The translations under genes were made by a program, and so were the position numbers. From Euclidia mi (Eukaryota; Arthropoda; Insecta; Lepidoptera; Erebidae), in the NCBI GenBank assembly GCA_944739405.2, contig OX123183.2, positions 93,634,729 through 93,698,728 on the forward strand: a stretch of DNA of 64,000 nucleotides, given 5' to 3'. Below are positions 11,091 to 22,345 of the stretch, piece by piece (within the stretch, counting starts at the first letter, position 1; each line of letters opens with the position of its first letter). Under the pieces are notes generated by a model. The model worked only from the letters and a program-made list of their open reading frames with translations. It was not told the DNA's origin and searched no databases.

Positions 11091-12930
11091 ACATTACCAT
11101 TAAGTCACAATTAATAAAATAATAAAATCAAATCAAAGAAGTAAATTAAATTAAATTAAAAAAAATATGAAGATATTCGTAAATGGATTATTAAATAGCA
11201 TTAAACTAAACATATTAGCCGACTCCCTTACGGAACGTGGCTAACTAGCCACTATTCATTTTGACTCACTAGTCAAAATGAATATCTACTGACGCGGTGC
11301 ATCCATTCAATAGTCGGCACATACGTGGAATCACGGAGTTCCTTCCAGACTGTGTACGTCTAAACGGAGCACTCAGCGGTACAATAGGTTTACGGGGATA
11401 TCTAGACGGCACATTTATTTGTATTTTACTTAATAATCTCGGACAATCTATGTGTCCCCTAAATACCTTAAATAAAAACATCAGGTCTAAGATGTCTCGG
11501 CGTTTAGCTAGGGATTGGATTTTAAAGTGCTGGAGTCTGCTCTCGTATGTTTTTAAAGAATATGATAGACCCATACTCCGACATAAATGCCATAAGAACC
11601 TTTTTTGAACTCTTTCTAGTCTAAGCGCGTGGACGGCAAAGTGCGGTCTCCATATCTGACTGCAGTACTCCAGTACACTTCTGACTAGGCTATTGTAAAG
11701 CAATATTTTAGTGTCGGGCTTTCTGAAAGCTTTGCCATTGCGAATAACGAAACCTAACATTCTAGACGCCTTCCCGATAATAACATCTAAATGAGCCAAA
11801 AATGTGAGCTTTTTGTCCAAGCTTACACCCAAATCTCTAACCAGCTCTGTCTCAACGAGCTTGTTATTGTCAATGCTATTTGATGTTGCAACAGGATTGA
11901 GTTTTCTAAAGAAGTGTATACAGTGACATTTCTGGTGATTTAACTCCATTAAGTGAACACCAGTGAACTAATTTATTGAGGTCACTTTGCAATCTGTATT
12001 CATCGTCCGGATGTTTAATCTCTTTAGCAATTTTTAGGAAATCTGCATACATATATGGCACAGAATTGGTGAAACACAAGCGAAGGTCATTGACAAATAT
12101 AATTAACAATCTCGGACCCAAATGCGATCCCTGAGGCACACCAGACATTATCATATACGTTCCGGATCTGTAACTATTAACAACAACGTAGAATCTTCGA
12201 TCACCTAAATAAGATTCTAACCATGAGAACACAGGACCAGTGAAACCGTATAGGGATATCTTTTTTAAAAGTGTTGTATAGGGTACTTTATCAAAGGCCT
12301 TACTAAAATCGGTGTAAACAACATCCACCTGCCCCTGACGATCCAGGATACCCGTTACATCATCCACAAAGCAAGCCAGATTTGTACATGTGGATCGCAA
12401 ATTAACAAACCCGTGTTGAGCATCTGTTAGGAAACATTTAAAATGGTTCTTGACTATTGGACATATAAGACCTTCGAAGGTTTTGGCCATTGTTGACAAA
12501 AGAGAGATAGGTCGGTAGTTCTGAACTAACCCGTCTTCCTGCCCCTTGTGTATTGGAACCACTTTTGCAAGCTTCCATACCCAGGGAAATTTGCCAGTTC
12601 GCAATGATTTATTATATATAATATGCAAGGGTATGGTCAGCGCTTTTGCACAGTTTTTTATAAATATCGGTGGTATACCATCTGGCCCCGCACCTTTATT
12701 AGGATTCAGTTGCACGAGTTTCCTATATATTGTTTTAGGATCCAAAACTACTGACGAGACTATCCGGCTAGATTCTGTGACCTTATCCAAGTACTTAGTG
12801 GGCAGTCCTGCACTCGAACCCGTCTCATAGACCGATGCGAAAAATTCAGCAAATATATTACATATTTCTGTACCATCAGAGGAGCTCTTGCAACCGTTTA
12901 ACTGTACACTCGTACTGAATCAAAGGATTT
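11091..12930 (-). pseudogene. Jockey-like LINE, reverse transcriptase region, inactivated
   Basis: The minus-strand frame runs from about 12915 (SVQLNGCKSSSDGTEICNIF, open but without ATG) through 12790-11906 and, after a frameshift, 11949-11269. RT landmarks in order are LNPNKGAGPDGIPPIFIKNC, KVVPIHKG, NYRPISLLS, DAQHGFVNLRST, VVYTDFSKAFDKV (motif A Asp), SGVPQGSHLGPRLLIIFVND (motif B), and MYADFLKI where the family has YADD. The second catalytic Asp is thus Phe, which should abolish polymerase activity. The C-terminal part contains NSLVRSVLEYCSQIWRPHF and RVQKRFL, usual for jockey/CR1-type proteins. The stop is at 11269. A 3' UTR rich in ATTTAATTTAATT lies at 11090-11180. The endonuclease is missing (5' truncation near 12930). 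Confidence 0.85.
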
Positions 12931-13497
12931 TTTAATTTGTAAAGTGGATAAACGAATCGCGCACTGCCAAGTTTTCAGTGTCAAAGACTTCAACTATCGA
13001 TGTCCATCCTATCGTGCCTCACCCTGCCTCTTTTATCATAATAAGTGATTTTATTACTATAGATAACCAGTGCTGTGAGTTCAACACTTAATGTCATCCA
13101 TAAAGTTCTAGTCTGTATGTACTTTGTGTCCGTTGATTAAATGTTTGCAAAGTATTCCACGACATATTATTTATTTCTACTTAGTTTGAGCATTGCTTTT
13201 AACCAAAAAAAAAATAATACTACCATGCTTACAGCTCAATACATAGAAATGATAGCTTTTTACGTTGTTTAATGTTTTGTTTAATTTTAAATGCAACAAA
13301 ATCAATTGGTATAATGCCATAAGTCAATGCCCCAAAATATTAGTACGAGTATGTCTATTTGCTATGCTGGTAAAGCGCTAAACAATGGCAACCTAGCTGA
13401 TGTAACTGATCGTCATCGTAGTCAATGGAAGTACGCAAACCATTCACTCATGTGTTACCGACTAAGCAAAAGTTCCCTTGAAGAACGCTTTGCTGTC
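12931..13497. other. Unassigned sequence
   Basis: No domain, repeat end or splice-consistent exon was recognised. Confidence 0.35.
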
Positions 13498-13825
13498 GAT
13501 TCATCATCATCATCATCATCATCAGCCCTTTATACTGTCCCACTGCTGGGCATGGGCCTCTTCTCATTATGAGAAGGGTAAGGCCATAGTCTACCACGCT
13601 GGCCAAGTGCGGGTTGGCAGACTTCACATGTCTTTCGAGAACATTATGGAGAACTCTCAGACATGCAGGTTTCCACACGACGTTTTCCTTCACCGATTAG
13701 CAAGCGATAATTAACAATTTAATACGCACTTAACTCCGAAAAGTCATTGGTGCGTGCCGTGGATTTGACCCCGAGACCCTCTGCATAGCAGTCCGTTGGT
13801 CTCTTCCACTCAGCTATCGCTGTCG
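13498..13825 (-). repeat. SINE family B, near full length
   Basis: On plus it begins with TTCATCATCATCATCATCAT, the reverse complement of an ATGATGATG tail, then CAGCCCTTTATACTGTCCCA (the common 'GGGACAGTATAAAGGGCTG' end), ACTTCACATGTCTTTCGAGA, and the tRNA-like head with GTGGATTTGACCCCGAGACC near 13755-13775. Related pieces lie at 430, 20395, 23395, 31890, 45357, 49665, 50525 and 58325. Confidence 0.75.
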
Positions 13826-14619
13826 ATTATTTCCAGGAAAACCACGGCGCGGAATCGTATCATAATATTTTCTTTCTGTTCCGCTAGATAAATCCTTTGC
13901 TAAGTTAACCTTGTCTTCAAAATATTAATTTAAATAAAATTCGAGTTTTTACTGTCAATATTAATTAACAAGGACATTGTATAAATATATATTTTGGTTA
14001 CATTAAACTGCCAATTGTTAATGAGCATAATAACTTATACAAAAACGTTAAAATTTTACTTATATTTTTGTTTATTATTTTACCTTTTTATTTGTATTGC
14101 ATCATTTGAATAATATTTGTTTTTGATGGTAATAAACAGGACGGCTAGCGCGTCGGATTTTTATTCGTGCTGTGCATGCACAAATGTATTGTAAGCCTTA
14201 TTGTAATTATAACCTCACGCGGGTCCTTATGCGATTATGATTACTTTTGAATTTGAGTAACAAAATTTGTTTTAATTTAAAAGAAAACAGATATGGATAC
14301 TTGCGTCATACTCGTGAACGGGTGCTACTTGCGATGACTGGTCGATGGCGGTTTTATTGGCTGGTATAATTTTTTTTGATATTTAACTTCATCATTTACA
14401 TCATGGTTCTGAACATTTGCGCGGATTGCCTGTATTGTTAGGTGCATAATGTGAGTGGATGCTCCTGTTTCATCATGTCTATGTTCAGGAGGCTAACTAA
14501 ATGAACATCAAAAGTATTATGCTTGAGTAATATTATGTACAGTAAATATATACAAGTGATATAGAAGGTGTAACAATTGCAGCACCTTACAAAATGTAAA
14601 TTATGTGTATAATGCAAAA
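13826..14619. other. AT-rich intronic sequence, nothing recognised
   Basis: No coding or repeat signal with clear boundaries was found. Confidence 0.35.
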
Positions 14620-14810
14620 CCTGGCGATGAAAAAGAGTGATCGTGAGTTTTATTGCCCGTTCTTTCTCATGGTTCTACCTATTGCTTTGCGAACGTGGCA
14701 GTAAATGTAAATGTAGAGTCTTTAAGTAATTATTTTATAAATTTATTATTTTGACTTTCATTGTGACCCAAATGAATAAAGGATTTTGAATTTGAATTTG
14801 AATTTGAACA
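14620..14810 (+). repeat. LINE 3' UTR with (TTTGAA)n tail
   Basis: The stretch GTGAGTTTTATTGCCCGTTC, then TTGCTTTGCGAACGTGGCAG, then AATGAATAAAGGATTTTGAA and TTTGAATTTGAATTTGAA resembles a widespread lepidopteran LINE 3' end: a poly(A)-type signal followed directly by a 6-bp tandem tail. No coding part is present. Confidence 0.5.
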
Positions 14811-16685
14811 TCAAAATTTAACTTGATTATGCTTGAGAATTATGTACAGTAAATACTAAAACTAAAAAACTACCAGCCACGACTCGAGGAGTGTGGCTGG
14901 TAGTGTCTGGCGAAAACGGTAGATTGTCTCTTATGGCACATCCTGAGGAAAGCCTACGTCCAGCAGTAGACGAGATGAGAGAGAGCAAAGACTCTTCGCA
15001 AAATTTCCTCCTAAGAATATTACATATGTCATATCGAGTGTTATAACTGCCTGTCACGCGATAAAGTCCACGTGTGTAGCCGGACAGGGATTATCTAAAT
15101 AAAAATAATTAAATGGTTATAGACTGACGTATGCGATACACATGGATTGTATTGATATTGTAGGTCAATACCACACTTATCACTGTGTGATTGATCGTGG
15201 TCACGTTGTGGTATTGTGAACAATTAGATTTGGCCGAATTATTGTAACATTTATTTTTTGACACATAATGAAATCACTTCTTCACATGTGAAATACAGTT
15301 CCTGGACTAAGAATTATTAATATCTCTTACTACATTTTATTATTAATTTTTAATTCTTGTATAGGCAGGTATCATTACGCATATTTTAATTTTATTATAT
15401 AAGTAGTTTTCCATATTTAAGTTATTATTTAGTACTTTGGGTACCTACTATTCCCTGTACGTAGTTTTATTTTGTATTTGATGGTTTGGCATTGCTTGAC
15501 GGCCAGATGTCTTTGGAAAAGATCGCATGTCACCAGTGTATGTTCCTATATAGTGCGCAGGTATCCAAGTATTATAAGATACTTCTATATCAGTACTTCT
15601 TTGCATTAGTTGCAAAACAACTGCCCCAGTGGCCCTCGATGACTGTAGTCAGTCTTTTCCGATTTGTAATATTTTTTTATTGTGATAGCCGCAATACGCT
15701 GCCTATAAAGGCAACTTGGAATGTCATCGACCTTGAGTCTTCTAAAAAGCCTACTAGGCTGAGTTATGCCATGAATTGTTCTATTTGATCAGATGTGTTG
15801 ATGTAAACAAGTGGTAAATTTGGCGTAGCGACAGGCACATTAATACCCGACACGCATGTTAAAAATAGAGTTCTGCTGTTGCGTGTTATTGACCCTGTAC
15901 GCTAGACTCAATCTTACGTCATTAATACTATGTTGATTGAATTCTTCATACACATTTATACACAAACACACGAAAAAAAAAGCTTTGATTAGGACTTTAG
16001 GATAGATCCTAAACGACCTTTTTATTCTTTGAAGTTTATTTACGTTTAGTATCCTTTTTTTATTTATGTACACCTATTTGCAGAAGAGTGTACAAGCTTA
16101 TATATTTATATAAAGGTATTACAGATTGCATGAGACGAAGGTCATCCGTTTGTTTAAACTTAAGTAATTAAATTATAATTAATTTATCTTTTATTCTATA
16201 TTAAAATGTATGCGCTTAGTATGTTAATGGGTCGTAACGCCTCTTGTTGCTTTACTTTTAAAGCATTTATTATGGATAAATTTATTGTAGTACGATTTTT
16301 ATTAAATATGTCATGTGTAAAGTTTACTAATAATAATATATATGTGTTATTTGCGAAAACTCGACATAGTACTCGCCCCTGGCAACGGCACAAGTGGATA
16401 TGCATGATTTACTTGTCGTGAGTGCCGCATGAAAGCAGATCTTGATGGTGGTAGTTATACGTCAACTTTTACAGTGTATGGCAACGGTACCACGCATGCG
16501 GGCCCAAACTCGTGTAATGCTCAGTACTGACACACGGTTATCCTCGATAGTTTTACTCGAGAACGAGTAAAAAGCAACGTGTGGACTGCAAAACTCACAC
16601 TTCTATGACATCAAATACACTGTAATTTTACTCTTAGCGAGCCTTCGAGTCTGACCCGAAAACTGTATGTGAGTACGGAGCTTTT
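14811..16685. other. Unassigned sequence with a small SINE C-like fragment
   Basis: A short piece near 14925-14975 (CTGAGGAAAGCCTACGTCCA, CAGCAGTAGACG) resembles the end of SINE family C. A small hairpin CTACCAGCCAC/GTGGCTGGTAG sits at 14870-14903. Otherwise only short, unsupported open frames occur. Confidence 0.35.
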
Positions 16686-16848
16686 AGCTGTGTATCCATT
16701 ACAGGCAGTCTGGGATCGAGTAGCTGCTTCGAACCGCGGCAGTGCATTAGGAGACGCTGCTTTAGACATGGCACGGCATGACGTCGAGGCGCTGCCGCGG
16801 GTTGAGGCAGCAGTTCGACCCGAGGTAGCCTCTAGCGGGTACACACGT
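16686..16848. mobile_element. Imperfect foldback (MITE-like) element next to the ABCG Walker A exon
   Basis: The left half (GTGTATCC near 16690, then CGAACCGCGGCAGTG) and the reverse complement of the right half (GTGTACCCGCTAGAGG, then CAACCCGCGGCAGCG) align over about 60 bp with mismatches. Because of this symmetry both strands translate to similar peptides (VYPLQAVWDRVAAS on plus, MYPLEATSGRTAAS on minus). That explains the GC-rich open frames here, which I do not treat as genes. It ends about 50 bp downstream of the ABCG donor site. Confidence 0.55.
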
Positions 16849-16895
16849 CAACAGGAAAAGACCCTAAAGAATCGATCAATAAAAAATAGACTCAC

Positions 16896-17013
16896 GTATA
16901 GCCAGATAGTATGTCCATGAGAGTGCTCTTGCCAGCGCCAGACTGTCCCATGATGACTGTTAACTCTCCGGCATTGAACGTTCCGCACACGTCGTTGAGG
17001 ATCGTCTTGCGTT
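16896..17013 (-). CDS. ABCG-subfamily transporter, second coding exon (Walker A)
   Basis: On the minus strand an acceptor ending TTACAG (17019-17014) is followed by 118 nt and a GTGAGT donor (16895-16890). The frame is 2 nt, 38 codons and 2 nt. It reads RKTILNDVCGTFNAGELTVI, then MGQSGAGKSTLMDILSGY, with T completed by the next exon. GQSGAGKST is the ATP-binding P-loop (Walker A); ABCG1/4 proteins usually have GPSGAGKST followed by LMNILAGY, so this is a close match with Pro to Gln in the loop. With the exon at 40563-40446 it forms one continuous reading frame, with Glu at the junction. No following exon was recognised between 1 and 16895, so the next intron is probably over 16 kb long. I infer ABCG1/4-like membership from the sequence around the P-loop; the exact orthologue cannot be named from 78 residues. 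Confidence 0.93.
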
Positions 17014-17719
17014 CTGTAATGTACAGGAAAATATGTGATTGTTGTGATAGCTATATTTCTATATAGTTGAGGAGGAAATCCGGCTAGTTTGCCCGCCCTT
17101 GCAACGAGTAGAGTGAGAAAATCGTATTACATCGCGCTGGGTAACCCGATAGCTATACTAATTTTTACATTTGATGCTGAATATCTAATGACATTGAGAC
17201 ATTTTTACTAACTCGAAATATTATTCTCGTTAAAATTTTGCAGATATTTTAGCGCAGCCAGTAATAATAACTTTTATTATTATTTCCAAATGTTATTTAA
17301 TAATAACATTTGGAATAATTTTATATAAATGTATCGCTAATGAATAAATAATTATAAAAATGTCTCGTTTCTTGTACAGGTATCTATTTAACGAAAAGAA
17401 ACAGGATTCTTATCGCGAATATCACAGTTTAATGAACTACGGCGGATGTCTTAAAAAAACTATTATGTAGTTAATAATTTAATGACGTTATAAAATTTTA
17501 TCTAACTATTGTATCGTATATAAGTTGTACGTTATTTTGTTTCACGTATTGAACCAATATATATATATATTTATTTAAATATTAGGCACATTATTAAAAT
17601 TGAGCCTAATTAAGTAGTTATTAATACCTACTTTTAAAATGCCAACTTTTATTGCGCTATGTTAAATCTAGTTTGAACATTCATCATAGTTTATCGAATG
17701 TGCATTCGATTGTGTTTTA
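17014..17719. other. Start-distal part of intron 1, small hairpin
   Basis: A 14-bp-arm hairpin (17284-17297 with 17302-17315, TTCCAAATGTTATT) is the only structure seen. The rest is AT-rich. Confidence 0.4.
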
Positions 17720-18175
17720 ACCGACTTCAAAAAAAGGAGGAGGTTCTCAATTCGTCGGAATCTTTTTTTTATGTATGTTCCCCGATTTCTCTAAGACGAC
17801 TGAACCGATTCGAAAATTCTTATTTTGATTGAAAGAGTAGACCTCCCCGTTGGTCCTATGGTCATCAGGTCAGGATCTGATAATGGAATCCTGAAAAAAT
17901 CGAAGGAACTCTTCAAATTGTATAAGCACACATGAAGCGATTTGACGATAACAACCCAATGCTGTCGAGTTTGGGCTCGTTTGAGTCGTCTTCACATAGA
18001 CTTTGATGCTTGATGATTTCCATTGTCTGATGATAGAGCTAGAAGGTAACCGAGAGATCTTTGTGATACGTGAGACGGAATTGAAACGAACGTGTTTAGG
18101 CTAGTTAGTTGAAAACAAAAAAAATACTTGAAAATGCCAGAAAGGTACAAGTCTACATTTCAGAATTGAGGCAAG
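17720..18175 (+). repeat. Interspersed repeat starting ACCGACTTCAAAAAAAGGAGG
   Basis: A common lepidopteran repeat start is visible: ACCGACTTCAAAAAAAGG, then GGTTCTCAATTCGTCGGAAT, then GATTTCTCTAAGACGACTGA. It is non-coding. Its right boundary is not clear; the foldback element at 18300 shares the ACCGACTTCAAAAAA motif at both ends. Confidence 0.55.
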
Positions 18176-18299
18176 TAAGGAAAGCCCCCATCATGTACCA
18201 CCTACACTACTTTAGTACTTGTATATATTCTGTGCCTACACTATCCTATGTACCTACTTACCACCCATTACTATTTTTTTATTAGTATACCACTAAAAA

Positions 18300-18635
18300 G
18301 CAAAAAATAAAAAATATTTTTAAATAAAAAGAAAACCGACTTCAAAAAACACTAAGGAAGTAAAAATAAAAATATTATGGGTTTTGGAGCAAAAAATTTT
18401 GGAGTCGGTGCCAAGCCCTTACGCAAAAAGTTACTAAATTACAAACTACCTATTCTATCAACAACGTAAGTTATATAAAGAAGTGTAGAGGTTTTATAGT
18501 CAGATCAGAAATACTTGGCTTGGCACAGACTCCAAAATGTTTTGCTCCAAAACCAATTATTTTTTGCTTTTTACTTCCTTAGTGTTTTTTGAAGTCGGTT
18601 TTCTTTTTATTTAAAAATATTTTTTTATATAAAAC
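18300..18635. mobile_element. Foldback MITE with ~110-bp terminal inverted repeats
   Basis: The left arm, about 18303-18417 (AAAACCGACTTCAAAAAACA, then TTTTGGAGCAAAA, then TGGAGTCGGTGCCAAG), and the right arm, about 18517-18632, are near-identical reverse complements. About 100 bp of unrelated sequence separates them. No coding capacity. Confidence 0.8.
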
Positions 18636-19003
18636 AGGCAAGGTAAACAAAATAAATATAATATAATAATAATATTAATTTAATATCATACTTGGTTTTT
18701 TGTTGGCTAATGCCAACAATTAACCTCATAATTAAGGAGTCCATTCTGTTCTCCACACACATCATAAAAGTAAATAAATAGGTGTTTTTTTATATTTTAG
18801 GTAGATAGGTATTAGAAAGTAAAAGTGGTAAGTGTCATTGGCCATCAATACTCTATCAGTAAAAAAAGTGAGATTAATGTTTACCTACTGAAAGGGTGCA
18901 TTTCTACAAACGATCGCAAAAAAAAATGTATAAAAAATGAACTCTTGAACTTGATACAGGCATAGTAAAGGAGAGTAGTAATAAAACCCGGTTTCAGACT
19001 TTG

Positions 19004-19007
<4 letters not shown>

Positions 19008-19074
<67 letters not shown>

Positions 19075-19078
19075 TATA
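19008..19078. repeat. (TA)n microsatellite
   Basis: About 70 bp of nearly pure TA dinucleotide repeat with one AA interruption near 19066. An open frame of Tyr-Ile repeats across it is an artefact. Confidence 0.95.
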
Positions 19079-19502
19079 TTTCGATCTATCTGTGCTAATG
19101 TCTAACGGCCATTTTAAATATTCGATCCACACATGGATTTTGAGATTCGAAAGTCGTGTTTGACATATTTTGTATGGAGCTTATGTCAAAAACGAATCTA
19201 AAATCTACAGATCTATCTATAGATCGAATATTGAATTCCGTAGTAAAACGACGTGAAAATAAAATTGTATAGTATTCGTTAATGAGACGTATAAATATAA
19301 TCTAAAGAGAATGTTTACTAGGCAAGTTCAAGGTTGATAACTAGAATGCCAATCGCGAGGCTGAAGGCCGAATTAAGTTTATTTTTTTTTTATAAATTAG
19401 TTGCTAGATAGACTCGATATGAGTCATCACGGACTAGGGATATGTGTAGATTATAATTAAACTAACTGGACTAAACGTTTTGCGCTATGAAAAATGTGTT
19501 TT

Positions 19503-20215
19503 TAGGGTTCCGTAGTCCACAAGGAACCCTTATAGTTTCGTCATGTCCGTCCGTCTGTCCGTCCGCAGCCTAGCTCAAAGACGCCTGGTGCTAGAAAGCT
19601 GATACTTGACATGAATATAGACATAAGATATTGCAACAAAACTGTAGAATAAAATTTAGGAAAATATTTTTTTTAAGGGTATCTCCCCTACATATATAGT
19701 GGGGTTGAATTTTTTTTTGATTGAGTACCCCATTGTGTGGGGTATCATTGGATAGGTTTTAAAAAAATATTATTAGCTTGCTCAAATCATTTTTCGATCA
19801 AGTGATTGGTTTGTCAAATATCAAGCTTTGAAGTGAAAAAAAATTTTATACTCATGTGTCCCCCCCCCCCCCCCTTCTGCCGGCTAAACTACTAATTTGG
19901 AAGAGGTGAAAAAAATCACAAATGTAGTACATATAAAGAATTTAAAAGGAAAACTATCACGGCTAAGTAGACATCACTAGTTTACGAGTAATCGTCGTTT
20001 AACTTATTAATACCTATTTCTGTGAGTTTACTTTGGGAGCGCTGGCTTAATAATAAAGATATACGTACTTTGGTATGTAATGTACTACGGGGTACAATGT
20101 GGGCTCGTTTTTAGTCCCATGTGAAACAGAAGTTATTATCAATAATGGCCATTATGGGCAACTACGGAACCCTACATTGCGCGTGGCCCGACACGCACTT
20201 GGCCGGTTTTTTTGT
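19503..20215 (-). repeat. 'GGGTTCCGTA' interspersed repeat, near-complete copy
   Basis: The left end shows AGGGTTCCGTAGTCC and AAGGAACCCTTATAG, then GTCCGTCCGTCTGTCCGTCC. The right end has CTACGGAACCCTACATTGCG and CGCACTTGGCCGGTTTTTTT. These are the hallmark two ends of a very common lepidopteran repeat. The inside is non-coding and contains a 15-C homopolymer at 19860-19874. Confidence 0.65.
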
Positions 20216-20394
20216 AAATGTAGTGGTCATAGCCCAACTTGACATGTCATTCCAAATAGATTAAGTAGTTGGTTTGATATTAATGTTAAAGATGTTGGAT
20301 AAGTTGTAAATATCGCTGGCTGTGGCAATTCCATTAGAGAGTACAACCATGTTCAGCGAGTAAGTTAAGCTGTTCGCTTCGGTTTTGTCTAAGG

Positions 20395-20455
20395 AGAATA
20401 ATTAGGCTCCTTTTCACTATGGGAAGGGCTAGGCTGTAGTCCACCATACTGTCCA
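20395..20455 (-). repeat. SINE family B fragment
   Basis: AGGCTCCTTTTCACTATGGG and AAGGGCTAGGCTGTAGTCCA match the family B segment 13555-13600 (CTCTTCTCATTATGAGAAGG, then GTAAGGCCATAGTCTACC). Confidence 0.5.
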
Positions 20456-20521
20456 ACACTATGAGCTACGGGGACAGAGCAGTAACTTAAATAACGCGGG
20501 TGTAACCGCGGGCTCATCTAG
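20455..20521 (+). mobile_element. Helitron 3' end fragment
   Basis: ATGAGCTACGGGGACAGAGC leads to the 3' hairpin CGCGG-GTGTAA-CCGCG and the terminus CTAG at 20518-20521, followed by T. It is the same 3' end as the Helitrons at 53364-53769. The 5' end is missing. Confidence 0.7.
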
Positions 20522-20745
20522 TCTCTACTATATTTGTAGTCAATTTATTCTAGTGTAGTTGTAATCGTCTTGTTGATAACGCATTAGCAAGGTTGACTTC
20601 AATAATATGCAGATTTTCGTTTATCCTCGAACACGTTTATCGCAAATATATAAACATGAATTAACACTAAGTATGTTTAAATACCTATATATATCTCTTA
20701 TGCCTTGCCACTTTGAAAGGAAGGCTTGGTTTTATTCTGCTTGTT

Positions 20746-20815
20746 AAAAAAACAACTTCAGTCTCATTTAGTTTGATGTATACATCAAACTAAATGAGAC
20801 TGAAGTTGTTTTTTT
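20746..20815. repeat. Perfect 70-bp palindrome, no loop
   Basis: Arms 20746-20780 and 20781-20815 are exact reverse complements of 35 bp with no spacer (centre GATGTATACATC). No mobile element ends coincide. Confidence 0.95.
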
Positions 20816-22079
20816 TTTAAAAGAGAGAAACTACAGTTTCTAGTAATTTCGTTATTAATTGTCCCAGGCAGAATATTTAACTGATAATGTAAATAATAAA
20901 TATGCGAATCTATTAACCATATAAAAATGCGGATCCCGTATTTCTGCGTATAGGTGTCATTAAAATGTATTTTCGAAATAGTAATAGCCACTCCGACTGG
21001 TAGGTATTCTAAATTAGAATAAGTTAGCAGGTATAATATAACTGACGGACCGGTCTCAATTTCTTAAACGGCATTCTTACATGATTATTATTCGGCTTAA
21101 CATACAGATAAGTAATCTCCTGACTCCTTTATACTGAAGTAATAATTGCCCTGTAGAGCGGACATCGCATGACATGATACTATAAAGATAGAGACCATCT
21201 CATTCAAAAGTGACTCAGTTATTCGTACGATAAAGGAAGATGTTAATACAAAAAGGACGTTGACAATTGTATTATTACAAGCCTACGTACATTTCGAATC
21301 TAATCGAGAATAATCTGGACACACTTTCAGGGGCACATTGTTTGATAACAATGTTGTATTTTATTTTTACTGTTTCAATGGCCTTACCCTTTATAAAGGA
21401 ATATAGTGGTTACACGCAAAAAGAACTATTAAGAATATGATATACGTGTAATCATACAAAATTCTTCCGTTTAATCACTGACTGATAGACAACGCTTCGC
21501 CGAAACTACTAAGGGTGCACTAAGAAGATATATATTTTTTTAAGAATCTCATATTCTAGTATAAATTACGTACTTTATTTCGAACATAAATAAAGGCAGA
21601 GCTAGTGCTTAATTAAGGTGGCTAGGTGAAGAAGGTATGGCCCGCACTATGCCTGTAGCAGGGAGACACACTCTTCCCCCTAAGGTAGAGGATGGGCCCG
21701 TAATTAGGATATACACAAATGATGATCTGTTAAAAAAATTTACATAAATGAAGTCTACTGTACTGTATAGATATGTACCTATTATCTAATAAGTTATGTT
21801 AAAATAATAGTTATTTCCTTAACCATTTGTTTAATTTGAAGCGTAATAATTCATGATCTGCCTTTTAAGCAAACTCACAGGTTGTACCATAAAGGAATAA
21901 TGTATGTAGTGGATGCGGACACGGAACATAGAGCGGAAATCATAGCCATTAAACGATACGACAAGCAGCGATACGTTTTTAAAACGTCTGCAAGTGTGAT
22001 AATAAACTAAATATATTCAACGGCTGCACCGAATGCGCAATAAATATTTATTGCCAGTATTATTAAAGACAACTCCCGC
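20816..22079. other. Intronic sequence with one small Helitron-like fragment
   Basis: About 21440-21540 (ACAAAATTCTTCCGTTTAAT, then CGCCGAAACTACTAAGGGTG) resembles the 5' part of the Helitron-like copies at 24695 and 26597. The rest is unassigned. Confidence 0.4.
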
Positions 22080-22275
22080 ATTAGGTTTAAGGCCTGTGTC
22101 GCGGAGAACTTTAAAAACATACACCTAACGAACACAAAGTACACTCAGACTCGAAACAACAGATTGTGGATCACACAAAGTGCTGTCTCGTGTGGAGATC
22201 GAACCCACAACGCTCGGCGCTGTGTCAAATGGCGAGGCGACCGCATAAGCCGCTATGCCAACCGCGCAATCCAAG
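22080..22275 (-). repeat. SINE family D
   Basis: Read on minus it has a tRNA-like head with GTTGTGGGTTCGATCTCCAC (B box GGTTCGATCTC) and the body CACGAGACAGCACTTTGTGT, then TGTTGTTTCGAGTC and GTTAGGTGTATGTTTTTAAA, ending at CGCGACACAGGCC. Other copies are at 28690-28862 (+), 42085-42235 (-) and 62362-62470 (-). Confidence 0.7.
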
Positions 22276-22345
22276 TTACACTTAACCCAAAAATACTGAT
22301 ATTCCTAACATGTTAAGCACTACTTAACATTTGTAATACTTTTAA

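Noticed and set aside
16611..16920. Open frames on both strands as small proteins
   Set aside because: Explained by the inverted-repeat structure, which makes both strands encode similar peptides.
18881..19132. 83-codon Tyr-Ile-rich frame
   Set aside because: Caused by the (TA)n microsatellite.
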